Assembly (NCBI GenBank): GCA_025617745.1
Contig: CM046853.1
Coordinates: forward strand, 33,612,625-33,676,624
Length of the DNA: 64,000 nt
Origin: Heliocidaris erythrogramma
Taxonomy: Eukaryota; Echinodermata; Echinoidea; Camarodonta; Echinometridae
Direction: 5' to 3'
In this document: positions 36,620 to 48,700 of the stretch, in pieces
Position numbering within the stretch: the first letter of the stretch is position 1
Layout of the letters: each line of letters opens with the position of its first letter
Notes under the pieces: model-generated
The model's database searches: none
What the model was told of the DNA's origin: nothing
Seen by the model: only the letters and a program-made list of their open reading frames with translations
Translations under genes and position numbers: made by a program

Positions 36620-37396
36620 GTTTAGGTTTCCGTTCATGTGTGCGGGAACTAATTATGCTTTCCTTTTCTCTTCAACGCCCTGGTGAAGTCCTTCACCAAG
36701 GACCAGTTGATTGCTCTCCGCAGGGTCCGTCTGGATCGTTTGCTAGAGGAAACTAGGGTTAACGCCCTGGCGCTCTACGGCCGTAGGCCCGGAAATCCGC
36801 GGGAACTCCATTCCCGTGTTCCTGGTGAAACCCACGGGAACTCTGTTCCTGTGTTCGTGATGAACTAATTGGTGGGGACTTTCGAGTTTCGATCATAATA
36901 CTTTTTGCTATATTAGCAAATGTGTAAATGTGTTTTCGATATCTTCGGTTTTTTCTAATGCCCGTTGGCATATATTATGATTGTTCCAGGGAGACTTTTT
37001 TCCAAATGGCTCGCTCTGAGTAATGGCGGCACTGACGCCTCCTTCCCGCGCCGGAGTGACCTAGGTGAGTTTCCGGTTCTCCGGCCACTCTCCGAAAAAC
37101 TCAAGAAATGTACCTCTTGGGTAGGTAAGATGGCGCCGTAGTCCGGAAGGACAAGTGGACAGCTCACCGCTATGAGAGCGTGCATTATTCTGGGTAGGGA
37201 ATCTCCTCTGGCATATGTTCCTAGTTTTTTGGAGCGTTGGGTTTATTGAAAAAAAAAAAAAAATTGTGTTCTGGTTCTATATTGCTCGTAGTTCTGGGGC
37301 AAGGAGAGAGAATTTTTTTTTTTTTCCTTTTCATTCGGGTGGGATTTTCCCGGGCCCATTTTGGTTATGGGCCGGGTTTTTCAAAACAGGGGGGAA
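36620..37396 (+). other. retrotransposon 3' region and polypurine tract
   Basis: Non-coding apart from a 61-codon frame (36,683-36,868, GTG start) that begins KSFTKDQLIALRRVR and has no recognised relative. Two A/T homopolymer runs lie at about 37,250 and 37,312. The segment ends in AAAACAGGGGGGAA, the likely polypurine tract, immediately before the 3' LTR. Confidence 0.7.
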
Positions 37397-37615
37397 TGTA
37401 GTAGGAATTACCCCCACCCCCTATAGGGCTTTACCCATTAGAGGGCGCCATACACCTTTGGGCACGAGACTGTGTGGAATTTATGCTGAACTGAACTGAC
37501 GAACTGAACTGAGAAACACTGAACCTCTAATGTCGGTAAGTTTAGCACTTTTCACCATTTTACTGTAAGTTAAGTATTTACTCGTGTAGCTGAGGTCCTT
37601 AAGACCAAACCTACA
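37397..37615 (+). repeat. 3' LTR
   Basis: 219 bp, identical to the 5' LTR as far as I can compare by eye. It is preceded by the purine tract and followed by TTAGTGAG. Confidence 0.92.
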
Positions 37616-39454
37616 TTAGTGAGAAACAAGAAGTAAATTGGGCAAAAGTCACCGCAGAGGAGTCGCAGGGGATACCCGGTGCAGCTCTCCAGCTGAAAGC
37701 GGAAATAAACTCTAGATCTCCGCTCCTCGCGCGCCAGCGCCAGCCAATGCAATATAAAAACCACACCGAAACAATAATAATAACTGCAGTGTAGACTTTT
37801 TGCAAGGCGTTTGCTGACAAATAAGAAAAAGAAAAGAAAACCATTGCCCACAGGCGTGAGCAGTCGAGCCGCGGGTCATCAATATGCAGTCGTCGCTAAG
37901 TGACGTCATTCAATAGAATGGCGTCACAAGTGGGTAAACATAATATTATATCTCTTGTGGGTACTTTGTCAGTGTTTTAAAGTGTTACTAAATGTTTCTT
38001 CTTTTCCGAGCCTGAGTTTGAAAGAGTGGAGTGGACATACACTCGAACGGCTTGATTCAACTCAAAATTTTATATTTTTAACGGGTCGATATAGATCCAT
38101 AGTCTTATACTTATTAATTTGATATATGCCTAATCAATTAATTATAGAGTGATTATGATGGCATATTATTTTATGACTCTAGTACATGCACAATGTTCAT
38201 ATTTTATTTTATCATAACCGTGCTGCTATAGACTGAGAGGGATGATGAGAATATGCCCGTTTGTAAGGAAAGGAAAACTTGCATTTCATTTTCGTAAATG
38301 GAAGTTTGATTTGTGATGTATACTACGGGCCCCTGTTGCATAAAACTTACCATCAATGGTAACTCTGCTTTCAATGGTAACTACCATCAACAGCCAATCA
38401 AAATCAAGGTTTCCATGGGAGTTAACATTGATAGCAAAGTTACCATTAATGGTAAGTTTTATGCAACGGGGCCCAGGTCTTCTTTTGAGAGGCTGTTTCC
38501 CTAATATGTATTAGAAATACATGTACACTAGTTCTGCTGATTTATTTTATGCTGCTGCACTTTAATTCTAGGTTAAAATGTATTGATTCTTGTTTTTTGT
38601 TGTTTTTTTCTCTTGTTTTATTTATTGTTTTAATCATGTTCTGATGACTCTGTAATCCTCTTATACTGATCAATAAAAAACTGAATGAAAAAAAAAAGAA
38701 AACACTGCTACTTTTGCCAGAAAATTCTTTAAAAAGAAGGGGGAAAAGAATACGCCTCCTCTCTGCCTATTTGTGGAACCGTTTATTCATAACCATATAG
38801 GCGTATAAATGCAAATATTATTTTCAAGTTATGCATGAACGATATATCCTGCATGACACAGGAATTCATTCGACCATGCAGCATATCACAACAATGCAAT
38901 AAGTTACCAATGACCAATCTATATAACCCAACAATATCTTTTTATTTCCGAGGGTATATCATGACTGTGATCAATGAACAAATTTCTTAACTCAGTTTTG
39001 TTTCATAATACATGCACGCTTATAATCTTTTTTCTGATACCACTCTTGTTAGCATTTCCATAATTTTTTTTTTATATATTTATGCTTTTATTATAAATCA
39101 TCAAGAATCACAATATTTACAATAGATTGACATGATTTCCATAATTTCTGTTTCACGGCTGAATTCATTTCAGCGTAGAGCATTTTCATTATAAAGGACT
39201 ATAATTATGATATACAAACAACTTGAAACTCCTTGCTTGCACAATCATAATATTTACATGATAGAGCGAATGAAGTTATAATAATTTTGTTAGCTATTTG
39301 GTTCTCTATTTGTTTTTTTTTTTTGCGTTTTGCCCCTCTTCTGTCCCTTCTTATTACTTTTGACTTCTTCCCATTTCTCATCTTTTTATTCTCTTTTTCT
39401 CCTACCCCCCTCCTCCTCCATTTTCTTCTTCCTCTTCTTCCTTAGCACCGTATA
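37616..39454. other. intergenic DNA
   Basis: Holds the GGGCCC foldback at 38,327. The rest is AT-rich with a CpG-richer patch at about 37,640-37,880. No exon is recognised. Confidence 0.5.
38327..38474. mobile_element. 148-bp foldback MITE (GGGCCCCTGTTGCATAAAAC)
   Basis: Left arm GGGCCCCTGTTGCATAAAAC and its continuation TTACCATCAATGGTAAC pair with right arm GTTACCATTAATGGTAAG..TTTTATGCAACGGGGCCC over about 37 bp. No coding content. Confidence 0.85.
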
Positions 39455-39487
39455 TTAAAGAGAAAGGTCCACCTTGATTACAAGTTG

Positions 39488-39643
39488 CAGGCGCCGCGGA
39501 ACGTCTTGGAAAGTGGAGGGGCTTAGTGGGGGGGGGGGGGCTGCGTGTATACCACATTTTTGCACAGCCATACGTTTGCATGTGTTTACTGAAAAAAATG
39601 GGTGGGGGGCTACAGCCCCCCCCCCCCGGTTCCGCGGTCCCTG
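39488..39643. mobile_element. 156-bp TIR element with 5-bp target duplication
   Basis: Flanked by AGTTG on both sides (39,483-39,487 and 39,644-39,648). Termini are CAGGCGCCGCGGAACG and CGGTTCCGCGGTCCCTG, which are inverse with two or three mismatches. G-run and C-run tracts lie just inside the ends. Non-coding. Confidence 0.8.
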
Positions 39644-39853
39644 AGTTGGTTTTAAAAGAAGCAGAAAAGAAATTAAGAAACAGATCAGTGAAGGTTGAGC
39701 AAAATACGATAAGAAATAGAAAGTTATCCGGGTTTTTTTTAAAGTTGTCTTCAATCAAACCTGACAAATTGGCCGCTCCATGACATATCTTGCGAGCTCA
39801 TCTCCTGTTTGCCCTGTATAGCCCAATAATCAGTGATTTCCATTTTCTCTTAA

Positions 39854-40297
39854 TTAAAGGGCAATCCAACCTTGGTAATATAAGATGATTTGTGTGAAAG
39901 TAGGAAAATAAGAAAACAGGATGGTGAAAGTTTGAAAGAAATCGGACAAGGGCTATGAAAGTGGATGGATGTTTGAAAAATGAGATCACACATCTATGCG
40001 AATCTCAAATTGGCAATTTGGTGAGTCGATTGTGACATTTTTGTGAACAACTCTCCCATTTGTCATGCACAAAAATATCATTAATTTGCAGTTTTCTTCG
40101 CGGTGCTTTTACCCTCGAGGCAGAACTCATAATATAATGGAGATATATAGCATATTGTTATATAGGTCCTCATGAAAGAAAAAGATCCTACTGAGTAATA
40201 CATATTGAAAAAAGTGACATGTTAGTCATTTTCTGCTTCTCTGATTTTTCCTCTTTCTTTCAAAGCAACTTGCTATTAAGGTTGGATTTCCCTTTAA
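39854..40297. mobile_element. family 1 foldback MITE nested in family 2
   Basis: TTAA at both edges, with ends AGGGCAATCCAACCTTGGTA and TTAAGGTTGGATTTCCCT. It lies in the opposite orientation to the copy at 4,153, as shown by the order of ACAAAAATATCATTAATTTG and AATATGCT-type landmarks. Confidence 0.85.
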
Positions 40298-40638
40298 GAA
40301 AGTATTTCAATAATAGTTATATGTACCTTAGATATAATTATTGCTCATGTTTTACACGAAACCTAGCTGTATGAAACAAATTTATTCCTTCATCAAAAAC
40401 TATATAAGAAAATGAAAATTTATGAAATAGTCTGTATATAAGCAAATGGGAGAGAAGCTCGGCAAGATAGGTAACGGAGTTGCCAATTTGTGTTTGACTG
40501 ATTACAACTTCAAAAATTCAAAACTTTTCCTATTTCTTATATCGGCGAATTTCCCTCAAACTTTCACTAATCCGTTTCTCTCGTTTTTCTTCATTTATTC
40601 AAATCAACTTAATATATCAGGGCGGGCTTTCCTTTTAA

Positions 40639-43600
40639 AAGTGCAAAATGGATACAAATGTATACAGATAATGCACTACCCTTGATGACTCTCTTAGCTG
40701 AAAGTAAGAGTCCAAATACAACAAACTGATTTTAGGTCATTGGCATGTGCGTAAAGGCACACTATTCCTCCAGTCATAGAAACAATGACAAATGAATAAT
40801 AATCTAAAGATTAACAAACTAAGATTCTATCTGCCAATGCAAGCATATGACGAATGGGTGGTCCAATCTATTGGTGTAAACTATCTATAAACGGGTGCAG
40901 CCTTGTACCCCTGGATGTTACCTGAAACTCTCTCTCTCTCCTGGAAAGACGTGATGCTATAAACAGCATTAATTTTATCAGCGATTCAAATCATATACGC
41001 CTTGACCAATTAACTGATTAATATCTGCAGGATAGTCGTTTACTGAGGGCCTATATCAGTTCACCGGTGAATACTGCCTTCGTGTAAAATATACCCTGGT
41101 GAATTAAAACCATACCATACATCGCTCCCATTAATTGCCAACATCTCTTTCGAAAGTGATGTCTTCTTACCAGGCCATCTTGTTATTTTCATATACACAG
41201 CGACTGTATCAAGAAGTGCAGTCCAATATGGACTGGGGGCTCAAACGCCCAGACAGGGGTGGGTCCAGGGGGTAGGGACTGGGTAACGGAGGGTCCGGAT
41301 CCCCTCCCTTTTTTTTCTTTTGCTTGTCAGACTTTTGGGGAATCGGAACCCATGTTACAAAATCCAAAAGGAGCAATCAAACTTTTTCTCAAAATAAATC
41401 TATGAACCCATTCCACTCTATTGCCCCCCCCCCCCTCTCACCACCACCAACACTACTATTGCGCCTCTCTCTTTTATCAAATCATGTGTAAATATTAGTG
41501 TATTTCAATTATACGTTCATCAGTTCATACTGACTAAATATTATTAAAGTATGAATAATTTAGAATTTACCAAAGCAAATTACTAAAAATGATGCCCACG
41601 ACGCATTCTATGCTTATCGATATTTTATGTTGTTGGTCATAACAATTATAATCATTGTCTATTTTTTTTTTTTTTATTATGCATGGACCGTGATAGGCTT
41701 ATGTTTACAAAGTTAATTGTCTCATAATCTGAATCTTATCCAAAATAAATATGATAATCACATTATTAGCCTTTACGTCACTCGATTCATTCCCGATTCC
41801 GCCTCTTTCTTCTACTGTTTATTTCCTCTGATTTTTTTGTTTAAAAACAGATATTTTGGATGGTTGCATTAAGAAGAAAACAAATCAAAGTTCAGACATG
41901 AATAAGATAAAAACCAATTATCGTTAACGAGTATAAGGATGGTCGAAATAGTACTTAAGTGTATCTAAGAATAGCAACGGCCTGAACTGGCCTCGCATTC
42001 GCTGAGACATCTTGAACGCTTATCATCAAGCGGATATACTCCACTGGGGGGTCATTGACCGACAGGGCAGTTGGTGTCTTGCCTTTCTCCGATTTCTGTC
42101 CTCAGATTTCCGTGATGACGTCACACCTCCTGATTTCTTCTCTTTGTCCTCTGTATTTTTTTCCGCTCTCTTTCTTTCTTTCTTTGGTACCCTTTCTTAA
42201 AGTTTTCAATTTCCTCTCCATTTTTGTTCTGTTTTGTTTTGTTGTTGGTTGTTGGGTGTTTTTAGTTTGTTTGTTTGTTGTTGTTGTTTTTTCGGGGGGG
42301 GGGGGGGGGGTAATTGACCTTATAGGATCCATAGACTAGTATTTCATTCATTTTCATTCATTTTCCCCAATAGCAGCAAATAAATTTACAAGGACTTTAA
42401 ATTTACAAAAATCATTATGAGCATAGAAAAACCAGTATTAAATCTGACACATAAATTCCGTTTTAAAATGGCATTAAACTGGCAAAACTTGAGCAGCGCC
42501 ACCTTACAGTAACTGCTAAATTGAGATTATAATTTGAAAATTAATTGCATTTTATTTTGAATTTCGACAAACAGCTGTTTGTTAAATAGGTACATTTTAT
42601 ACTTCAAACTATTATTTTTGACGCTGCACATGCATACGGAAATTGCCTACAGATACATTCTAAGCATCTACAAACTAGAATGGGGCATGATGGGAAAATT
42701 AGAGACACAGACACTTATCAAATCCTTTTGAAAAATGGCGCCATTAGGAGCTTCAGTTTAGTGTCCCTGTATTAAAGAGTTGCGACAACTGGGGATTTGA
42801 ACGCCATTTTGTTTCCACTATTACGTAACATTTTTATTCAATTCCGATGAGCACCATGTAGGGTGTTCTCAATAGAAAGAATTCGAACGCTATTTTGTTT
42901 CCAGAAAAGTGAGACGTCCATGTCGCAACTCTTTAATACAGGGACACTACTTCATTTTATCGTCACTTTAAAACAAAATGAAATTTACGTTGTAAGTGGT
43001 AAGTAAATAAATGCTAGCTGTATTGTGGAGGAAACCTTGGAAAGCAAAGCTTGTAATTCAGGTTCCCTAACATAATCAGAGTATCAATTAATGAAATAAA
43101 AGCATAAAAGGATATATAGGACATAAGACGACAGACGATACATGTAAACATTGTATTACCGCTCTACCGTCGGCCTAACTATTGACAGCTATATGGAATA
43201 TACCTCTAGGGGTACTTCCATTACTTCATTTTTATTAGAGAAACTTTCATTGAATCAGCATCTCTAAAAATGGCAATAGATGAATGAAAATAGAATTTGC
43301 CAAAGCGATAGAATAATGTATAGACTCTTTGACCAAAAATACCAACCGTTCTTGCGTAAATTGGTTTGCAACGAGTATCGCTGGGGAATGTCTAATCAAT
43401 CAATTTTGCTGTGTGTAAAAAGGTTTTTCGTTATTTATAGACAACGAATCAATAAATGAAACATGATGATTGTATTGGGAAGATTGTGCCAGACATGACG
43501 ATGCATCATTTTGGCTTGGTAAAAAGAAACGTCGATTTCTGCCTCACCATTATTTATCTCTCCTTTTTGTCGCTACCCCTTCCTCCCTCTTTAAACTTTC

Positions 43601-43670
43601 TTGCCATTTCATACAACTTGGACCCCTATTGTTTCTCAATTCAATGGCCATGTATCTATCTTCTTGTTCT

Positions 43671-43702
<32 letters not shown>

Positions 43703-45615
43703 GGGGGGGGGGGGGGGGTATATGCATTATTATATTTAAATTCATTTATTTAATAATTACGTACCTTTTGTCAGGAACCAGCGTTTCCACAAGCTCTGCG
43801 TCCTTGCTTGTCTGTTTTCATTCTCATTGTCATGTAATTATCGTACTTTAATGCAGTCTTTCTGTTGCTTTCAGAACATGTTTCTGCACATTGATTTCTT
43901 TGTCATATTATTTTTTTGTACAATTATTATTTTAAAAAATGATAATGAAATTAAAACCTATGAAATCAAATCAATTCATCTCTCCCCTCTCTGATCTTTC
44001 CTTTTCCTTTCTATTTCCAACTTTCACTCTCTCTTCTTTTCTATCCTCTTAATCTCATTTTTCTTCTTTAAAAAAAAATCTTTCTCTTCTTTTCCTCTCC
44101 CTCTTCCCCTGTATACCCCTTTCTTCGATATGTCACTCATCTTGATCCCTCAAAATCTCTGTACGTTTGAACGATGAGGACGCTACATACGATTTTGATG
44201 CAGAACCTACGGGCAAATGCTATCGCTCTGTACGATTTTTAAAAATAATCTGAACGTAATTTCAGTTTATTCTACTGTTGATGTATTTTCCTTCCATCCA
44301 TCATCATTTTACTCTTATCATCCCTCCCTTATTTCAATTACTCCTCAAGTTCGCAGATAACTGCAGAGTGCTAACAAATTGTTTTCATGGTGTATTGATA
44401 TTTAATTTTTGCCCACTTTCTTCGGCCACAGAGTTCTCTTTTGGACACTTAAATGTTTCCCCAGTGGCCTGTTGGGAATGAGAAATAATTAAATATGCAT
44501 ATGATTAATGCAGCGAATAAGTGTATAAATAGCATGTAAGCTGTACCTAAGTATAAGCAGCAACTATGAAATAATATCCATATTGTAGCTGGACCGTACA
44601 AATCAGGGGTTCTGAGGGCTCGAATGATCCCCCCCCCCTAAAAAGTGAGGATATTTATTAATACTTTTAAATACTTTGAATACTTTAAATACTTATAAAT
44701 ACTTTAAGGTTCTTTTGCAATGAAAAGGGAATAAGAAATGTGAGACCCCCCCTTTTTTTTATTTTTTATTTTTTTGCTTTTCTTATTCTTAACAAAAATG
44801 TGTTAATCATAATGGAACAACAACAGAAACGGTGAAAATAAACATCATAAATTCTGTTTTATTATTATTTTTGGTACATCATGCTCAATCACAACGGAAT
44901 TTTGATAAATCACAACAAAATTTTGATAAATAAATAAATATTAATGAATAGATTAATAATGTCGACACATTTCTTTAAATTGACGTCAGCGTAATAACAT
45001 GACTATTACATTTGGATAACTCAATTTTAGCTAAGAATGGTGTGGAGTGTTATGTCTCATTCTTTAGACAATCTAGAAAATAGTACAATGCAAACTAAAT
45101 TTAAATCCAATTCGTAACTTAATCAAAAATTTACAAATCATATAATCTAATTCATTTAAAAAAACGCGCACTTCTTTCGCTCCCGTTATAAGCCTTTTCC
45201 TGTTGTCATTTCCCCCATGTAAACGACATCATACAAATACAAACTGAAATCAAGAGTCCAAACTGCGAAAAAGTTCAATATATTTTTTGATCAAAGACGA
45301 AAAAACAAAACAAGAAATTTTTGGAAATTCATTGTAATGAAAAGAAATATTAAGACTTCATTATGTATAGTATGTCATCTTATCAAAACAGATGATATGC
45401 AAGCATCATGAGCTCATATCAGACTGAGCGAATATCCCCTGTTGACTTGATGTGGGTTACAATCATGAATAAACCGTCTGCTGAGAGCAAGAATGGAGTT
45501 AACTCTATGTTAAAGGATTATAAGAGTAAATGCCATTCTGACTCTCTACAGTGCCCCCCCCCCCCCCATACCACTGCTATCCGTTCTTATCATTCTTTAA
45601 ATGCTCATAATTATT
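40639..45615. other. intergenic DNA with one foldback and many homopolymer runs
   Basis: Mostly AT- and pyrimidine-rich. C/G runs lie near 41,425, 42,293, 43,702, 44,631 and 45,553. A T(30)G(17) tract is at 43,672-43,718. Segments near 41,310 and 57,870 share TTTTGCTTGTCAGAC, and segments near 44,605 and 57,677 share a GGGCTCGAATGA/GGGCTCGAGTGA stretch followed by a C-run, suggesting a further dispersed repeat. No exon is recognised. Confidence 0.45.
42761..42947. mobile_element. 187-bp TA-flanked foldback MITE
   Basis: TA at 42,759 and 42,948. Arms GTGTCCCTGTATTAAAGAGT and TTGCGACA are exactly repeated in inverse at the right end. The interior contains two copies of GAACGCYATTTTGTTTCCA. Confidence 0.85.
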
Positions 45616-45788
45616 TCAAATCCGTGAAGTGGTGACGTCGTTGGTTTTCAAGGTGGTTATCTGATCCGATCCGACAGATGAACGTAGGCGCTTGTCCGTC
45701 ATCACAGCGAGGACAATGAATGCGACGGCAATGACCAGCATGCCGCCAGCTACGGCGAAGATGGTGATTTTCGTTGCTTGATTCAGCC
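45616..45788 (-). CDS. DSL gene last exon: transmembrane segment and cytoplasmic tail
   Basis: Acceptor ATAATTTTCCAG|. It reads ATKITIFAVAGGMLVIAVAF, continuing IVLAV: one hydrophobic helix of about 23 residues with a GG kink. A basic stop-transfer (TDKRLRSS) and a tail of under 30 residues follow, ending TTSRI before the TGA at 45,616. Such a tail is much shorter than in canonical Delta or Jagged and lacks an obvious lysine-rich ubiquitination region. The exon enters in phase 1, which does not match the donor at 46,727, so an intervening short exon is expected. Confidence 0.65.
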
Positions 45789-48700
45789 CTGGAAAATTAT
45801 GAGGATGAGAATAGCGGAAAAAACAACAAAAGATGATTAGGTTGCCGATAACATGTTTGCATGGTTATATAAAGTTTTACAGATGCTTCATTCTAAAATA
45901 ACAAAATGGCAGATTGACTGAATGCAGGGGAGACAAAACATCAATACATTTGAGAAGATTGACAAAAGGGAGAAATAGAAAATCATTATTTTAAGGAAAC
46001 TAGAAGAATTGAAGCATGGTATACAGTTTGTCGGGTGCCCCTTAAAAATAATGCCATATTGATTTATGTGACAAGTGCCTTTAACGCTAAAAGGGCCGGG
46101 GTGGAATCCACCCCTCCCCCTAGACGTTTCTCGCGATATGTCCGCAACGCGAACATCTAACTATACACTTTTGTAGATTACGTTGTGAACGACATGCGTG
46201 CCAATTTTCGGAGCGATCGCGCGGTCGATGGTAGAGTTATCAGGGGGGGGGGGGGGGTGGATTCCACCCCCGGCTGTGGCATAGCCAACATATCCCGGCC
46301 CTTTTAGGGTTAAAGAACTCGCTATCAATTACCTTCATAAAGAAAAGAAAAAAAAAAGAAGGAGTCTAGTTTCTAGACAGTCTGATGCTCCTTAATCACC
46401 TATGTTATTTGAGGTTCCGAAGGTTCGTTACTCCGAGGCTGCGTTATTCCAAAGGTTAGTAATTACGAAGGTTCAATGTTCCGAAGGTTCATAATTGTGA
46501 ATGTTGGTAACTGCGAAGATTCGTACTAAGTAATTCCTACATCATTTTCGGGATTCGGGATTATGAACTTTCGGAATTACGAACCTTCGGAAAAAAAAAC
46601 AATCCTTCGGAAACCCCGTGCTTGAACCCTTTCATACGGACATCGGGTACCTGAGACATATTTTGCTATTCAATAGATTTATACCCATTGTGTGTCCTTG
46701 TAGTTGGATTTCGGAATAGAGTATTACCTTGCAGGTGCAGTTGTATCCAGTGGTGTCCAACTCCATACAAGTACCACCATTTTGACACGGGGAGCTGAGA
46801 CATTCGGAGGCAACCTCACAGAACTCCCCGCTGAAGAAATCAAGGCATGAGCAGCTGTAACCAAGGAATTCGTCCTCGCAGGTACCACCGTTTAAGCAGA
46901 CTATGTTATTCGTGACATATTCATTGATTTCAATTGTACATCTTGAGGATGGATCTTCGTACCCGTCGAGACACTCTTTAAAGCCTTCGGAATCGCACGT
47001 GTAATGGCCGCTTTCATCATCCGTGTCCCGACAATAGGGACTTTTAGAAGCAGTGGACTAGTACTTCGTCCCAGTCGACTAATTCGCGCATGTCAACGTC
47101 GTCGACTGCCCATGTTGACTACAGTTCTGATCATTTTAGATTTCACTCGACGTGTACGTACCGTCGACGTCAACCGGAAGTACACACTCAACGGATGAGC
47201 ATATAGTTGAGCTGTTCTGATGACGTCATATACGTGAACCTCGTCGAAGATTTCGGAGCACCGCAAAAACGAAGTGAACACGTTCTCGATTTTGCAAGTC
47301 AGGGAGGAGGAGGACAGGGAGAGGGCGAGTGGCGCATGCGCAGTGGTGTAGAATGATGTCCTTGCGTACCAGTCGACTAAGTGGACGTGCAATTCTAAAA
47401 GTCCCTAATATATTCCACAAGACGTACCATAGTAGTACTCGTCACAGAAGAATGCGTAGTGTAGTCAGCTTCCAAACTGAAGAGAAAAACAACATCAACA
47501 AACTAACTTAGTGGGTAAGAGAGAGAGAAGAAAAAAATAATGTGAATTTAGGGTTGTGTTAAAAATGGAAAGAGAAAATTTAGAAGAGATTAGAAATTGG
47601 GCTATACAATCAACTGAAGGGTAATATGTAAAAGACAAACTTGATTTTTATTATGAAAGTAAATTTAGTGTGTTATTTTTCTTTTCATTTAATATGAACT
47701 ACGAAACTTGTGATGACACATGTTTGATGAAATTAAAATTTAAAATTAATTAAATTAAAATAGTGTTTGATATTTCTTCTTCGAACAAAATCAACGTAAT
47801 AGTCTTTGTTATTTCTTCTTCGATCAAAATCAAAAGTCCTTGCTCTATGTAGTCTAGATCCTCTCATCAACAATTACATCTGGCGTTCTCTTTTTTTTAC
47901 TACGCTCTTTGAACTTTGAAATACCTTTGAAATATATATACGACCTTTCATCAATTCTTTCGCTAAGTTACGATATATCTCTATCAAAACAGTCTGTAGA
48001 TTGAATATGAATGTTAGAAAGAGATACCTGTGGATGATTTTGAATGCATATACTGTTATTCTAGCGTGAGTTTTGTGCTAGGAATTGATATCACACATTT
48101 CATTATTTAATTAAACACCAGTTCCTGTACCTCGTTTTAGAGAATGTTCGAGATCCAACGATAAATAGTGTTTCAAAAACGGCAACATCGGCGGACGTCT
48201 CCGGTGTCCCAGAGATGATGGTGGTGTAGCTGTCTACCAATTGTAGTATCAGTATCGTCGATATCGACGGCCGAAATACGAAGTTCCACAGTACCCTTTA
48301 AACGTGAGAACGCAAAGTAAGTGATATAATAACTTGGGATGTCTTTACTTTTTAGATTTCATTCGGAAATACATAGGAAAATGTACATTATACGAAGTTC
48401 TAAACTATTTACCTTTCTTTAAAAATCTTCTCATTTAACTTTGCAAACGTTTTTCTTTAGGTAAAGAAATAAGCGTTGATCTACTGAAATAATGTAATAA
48501 CTAATACAATACTATAAACATGAGTTCTCTGTTTCAGTAGATCTCATATTTTCTTAGGTACAAAAATGGAATACAAGTTCCTTTCCCCTGATCTACTGCA
48601 GTTTTAATTTATACTGCTGTTATCATTATTGTTATTACTATTATTATTATAATTCTTCTTTTTATAAATATTATGTTATTATCGTAATCATTGTTGATTC

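Larger units (their letters stand above)
29159..37615 (+). mobile_element. full-length Ty3/gypsy LTR retrotransposon with PHD-finger integrase
   Basis: An 8.46-kb element flanked by two 219-bp LTRs. By eye the LTRs are identical base for base, which implies a very recent insertion or recent gene conversion. Order: LTR, 1.2-kb leader, gag, pol (protease, reverse transcriptase, RNase H, integrase, PHD finger), 0.8-kb 3' region, purine-rich tract, LTR. The protease-RT-RNaseH-integrase order is that of Ty3/gypsy. No env-like frame is seen. Composition is GC-richer than the host flanks. The 5-bp flanks (AATGA left, TTAGT right) do not match, so no target duplication is visible. Pol carries one frameshift, so this copy is probably not autonomous. 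Confidence 0.95.
39455..40638. mobile_element. family 2 foldback MITE interrupted by two other elements
   Basis: Outer ends TTAAAGAGAAAGGTCCACC and GGCGGGCTTTCCTTTTAA belong to family 2. The GTTGGTTTTAAAAGAAGCAG arm is split by a 156-bp insert (39,488-39,643), and the middle by a family 1 element (39,854-40,297). Taking both inserts out leaves a copy that aligns with 25,645-26,195, so the order of events can be read directly. Confidence 0.85.

Noticed and set aside
36620-37396. An env gene in the retrotransposon 3' region
   Set aside because: Only a 61-codon frame is present, without signal peptide or membrane segment.
39402-39783. Pro/Gly-rich frames of 85-121 codons
   Set aside because: They run through G and C homopolymers inside nested MITEs.
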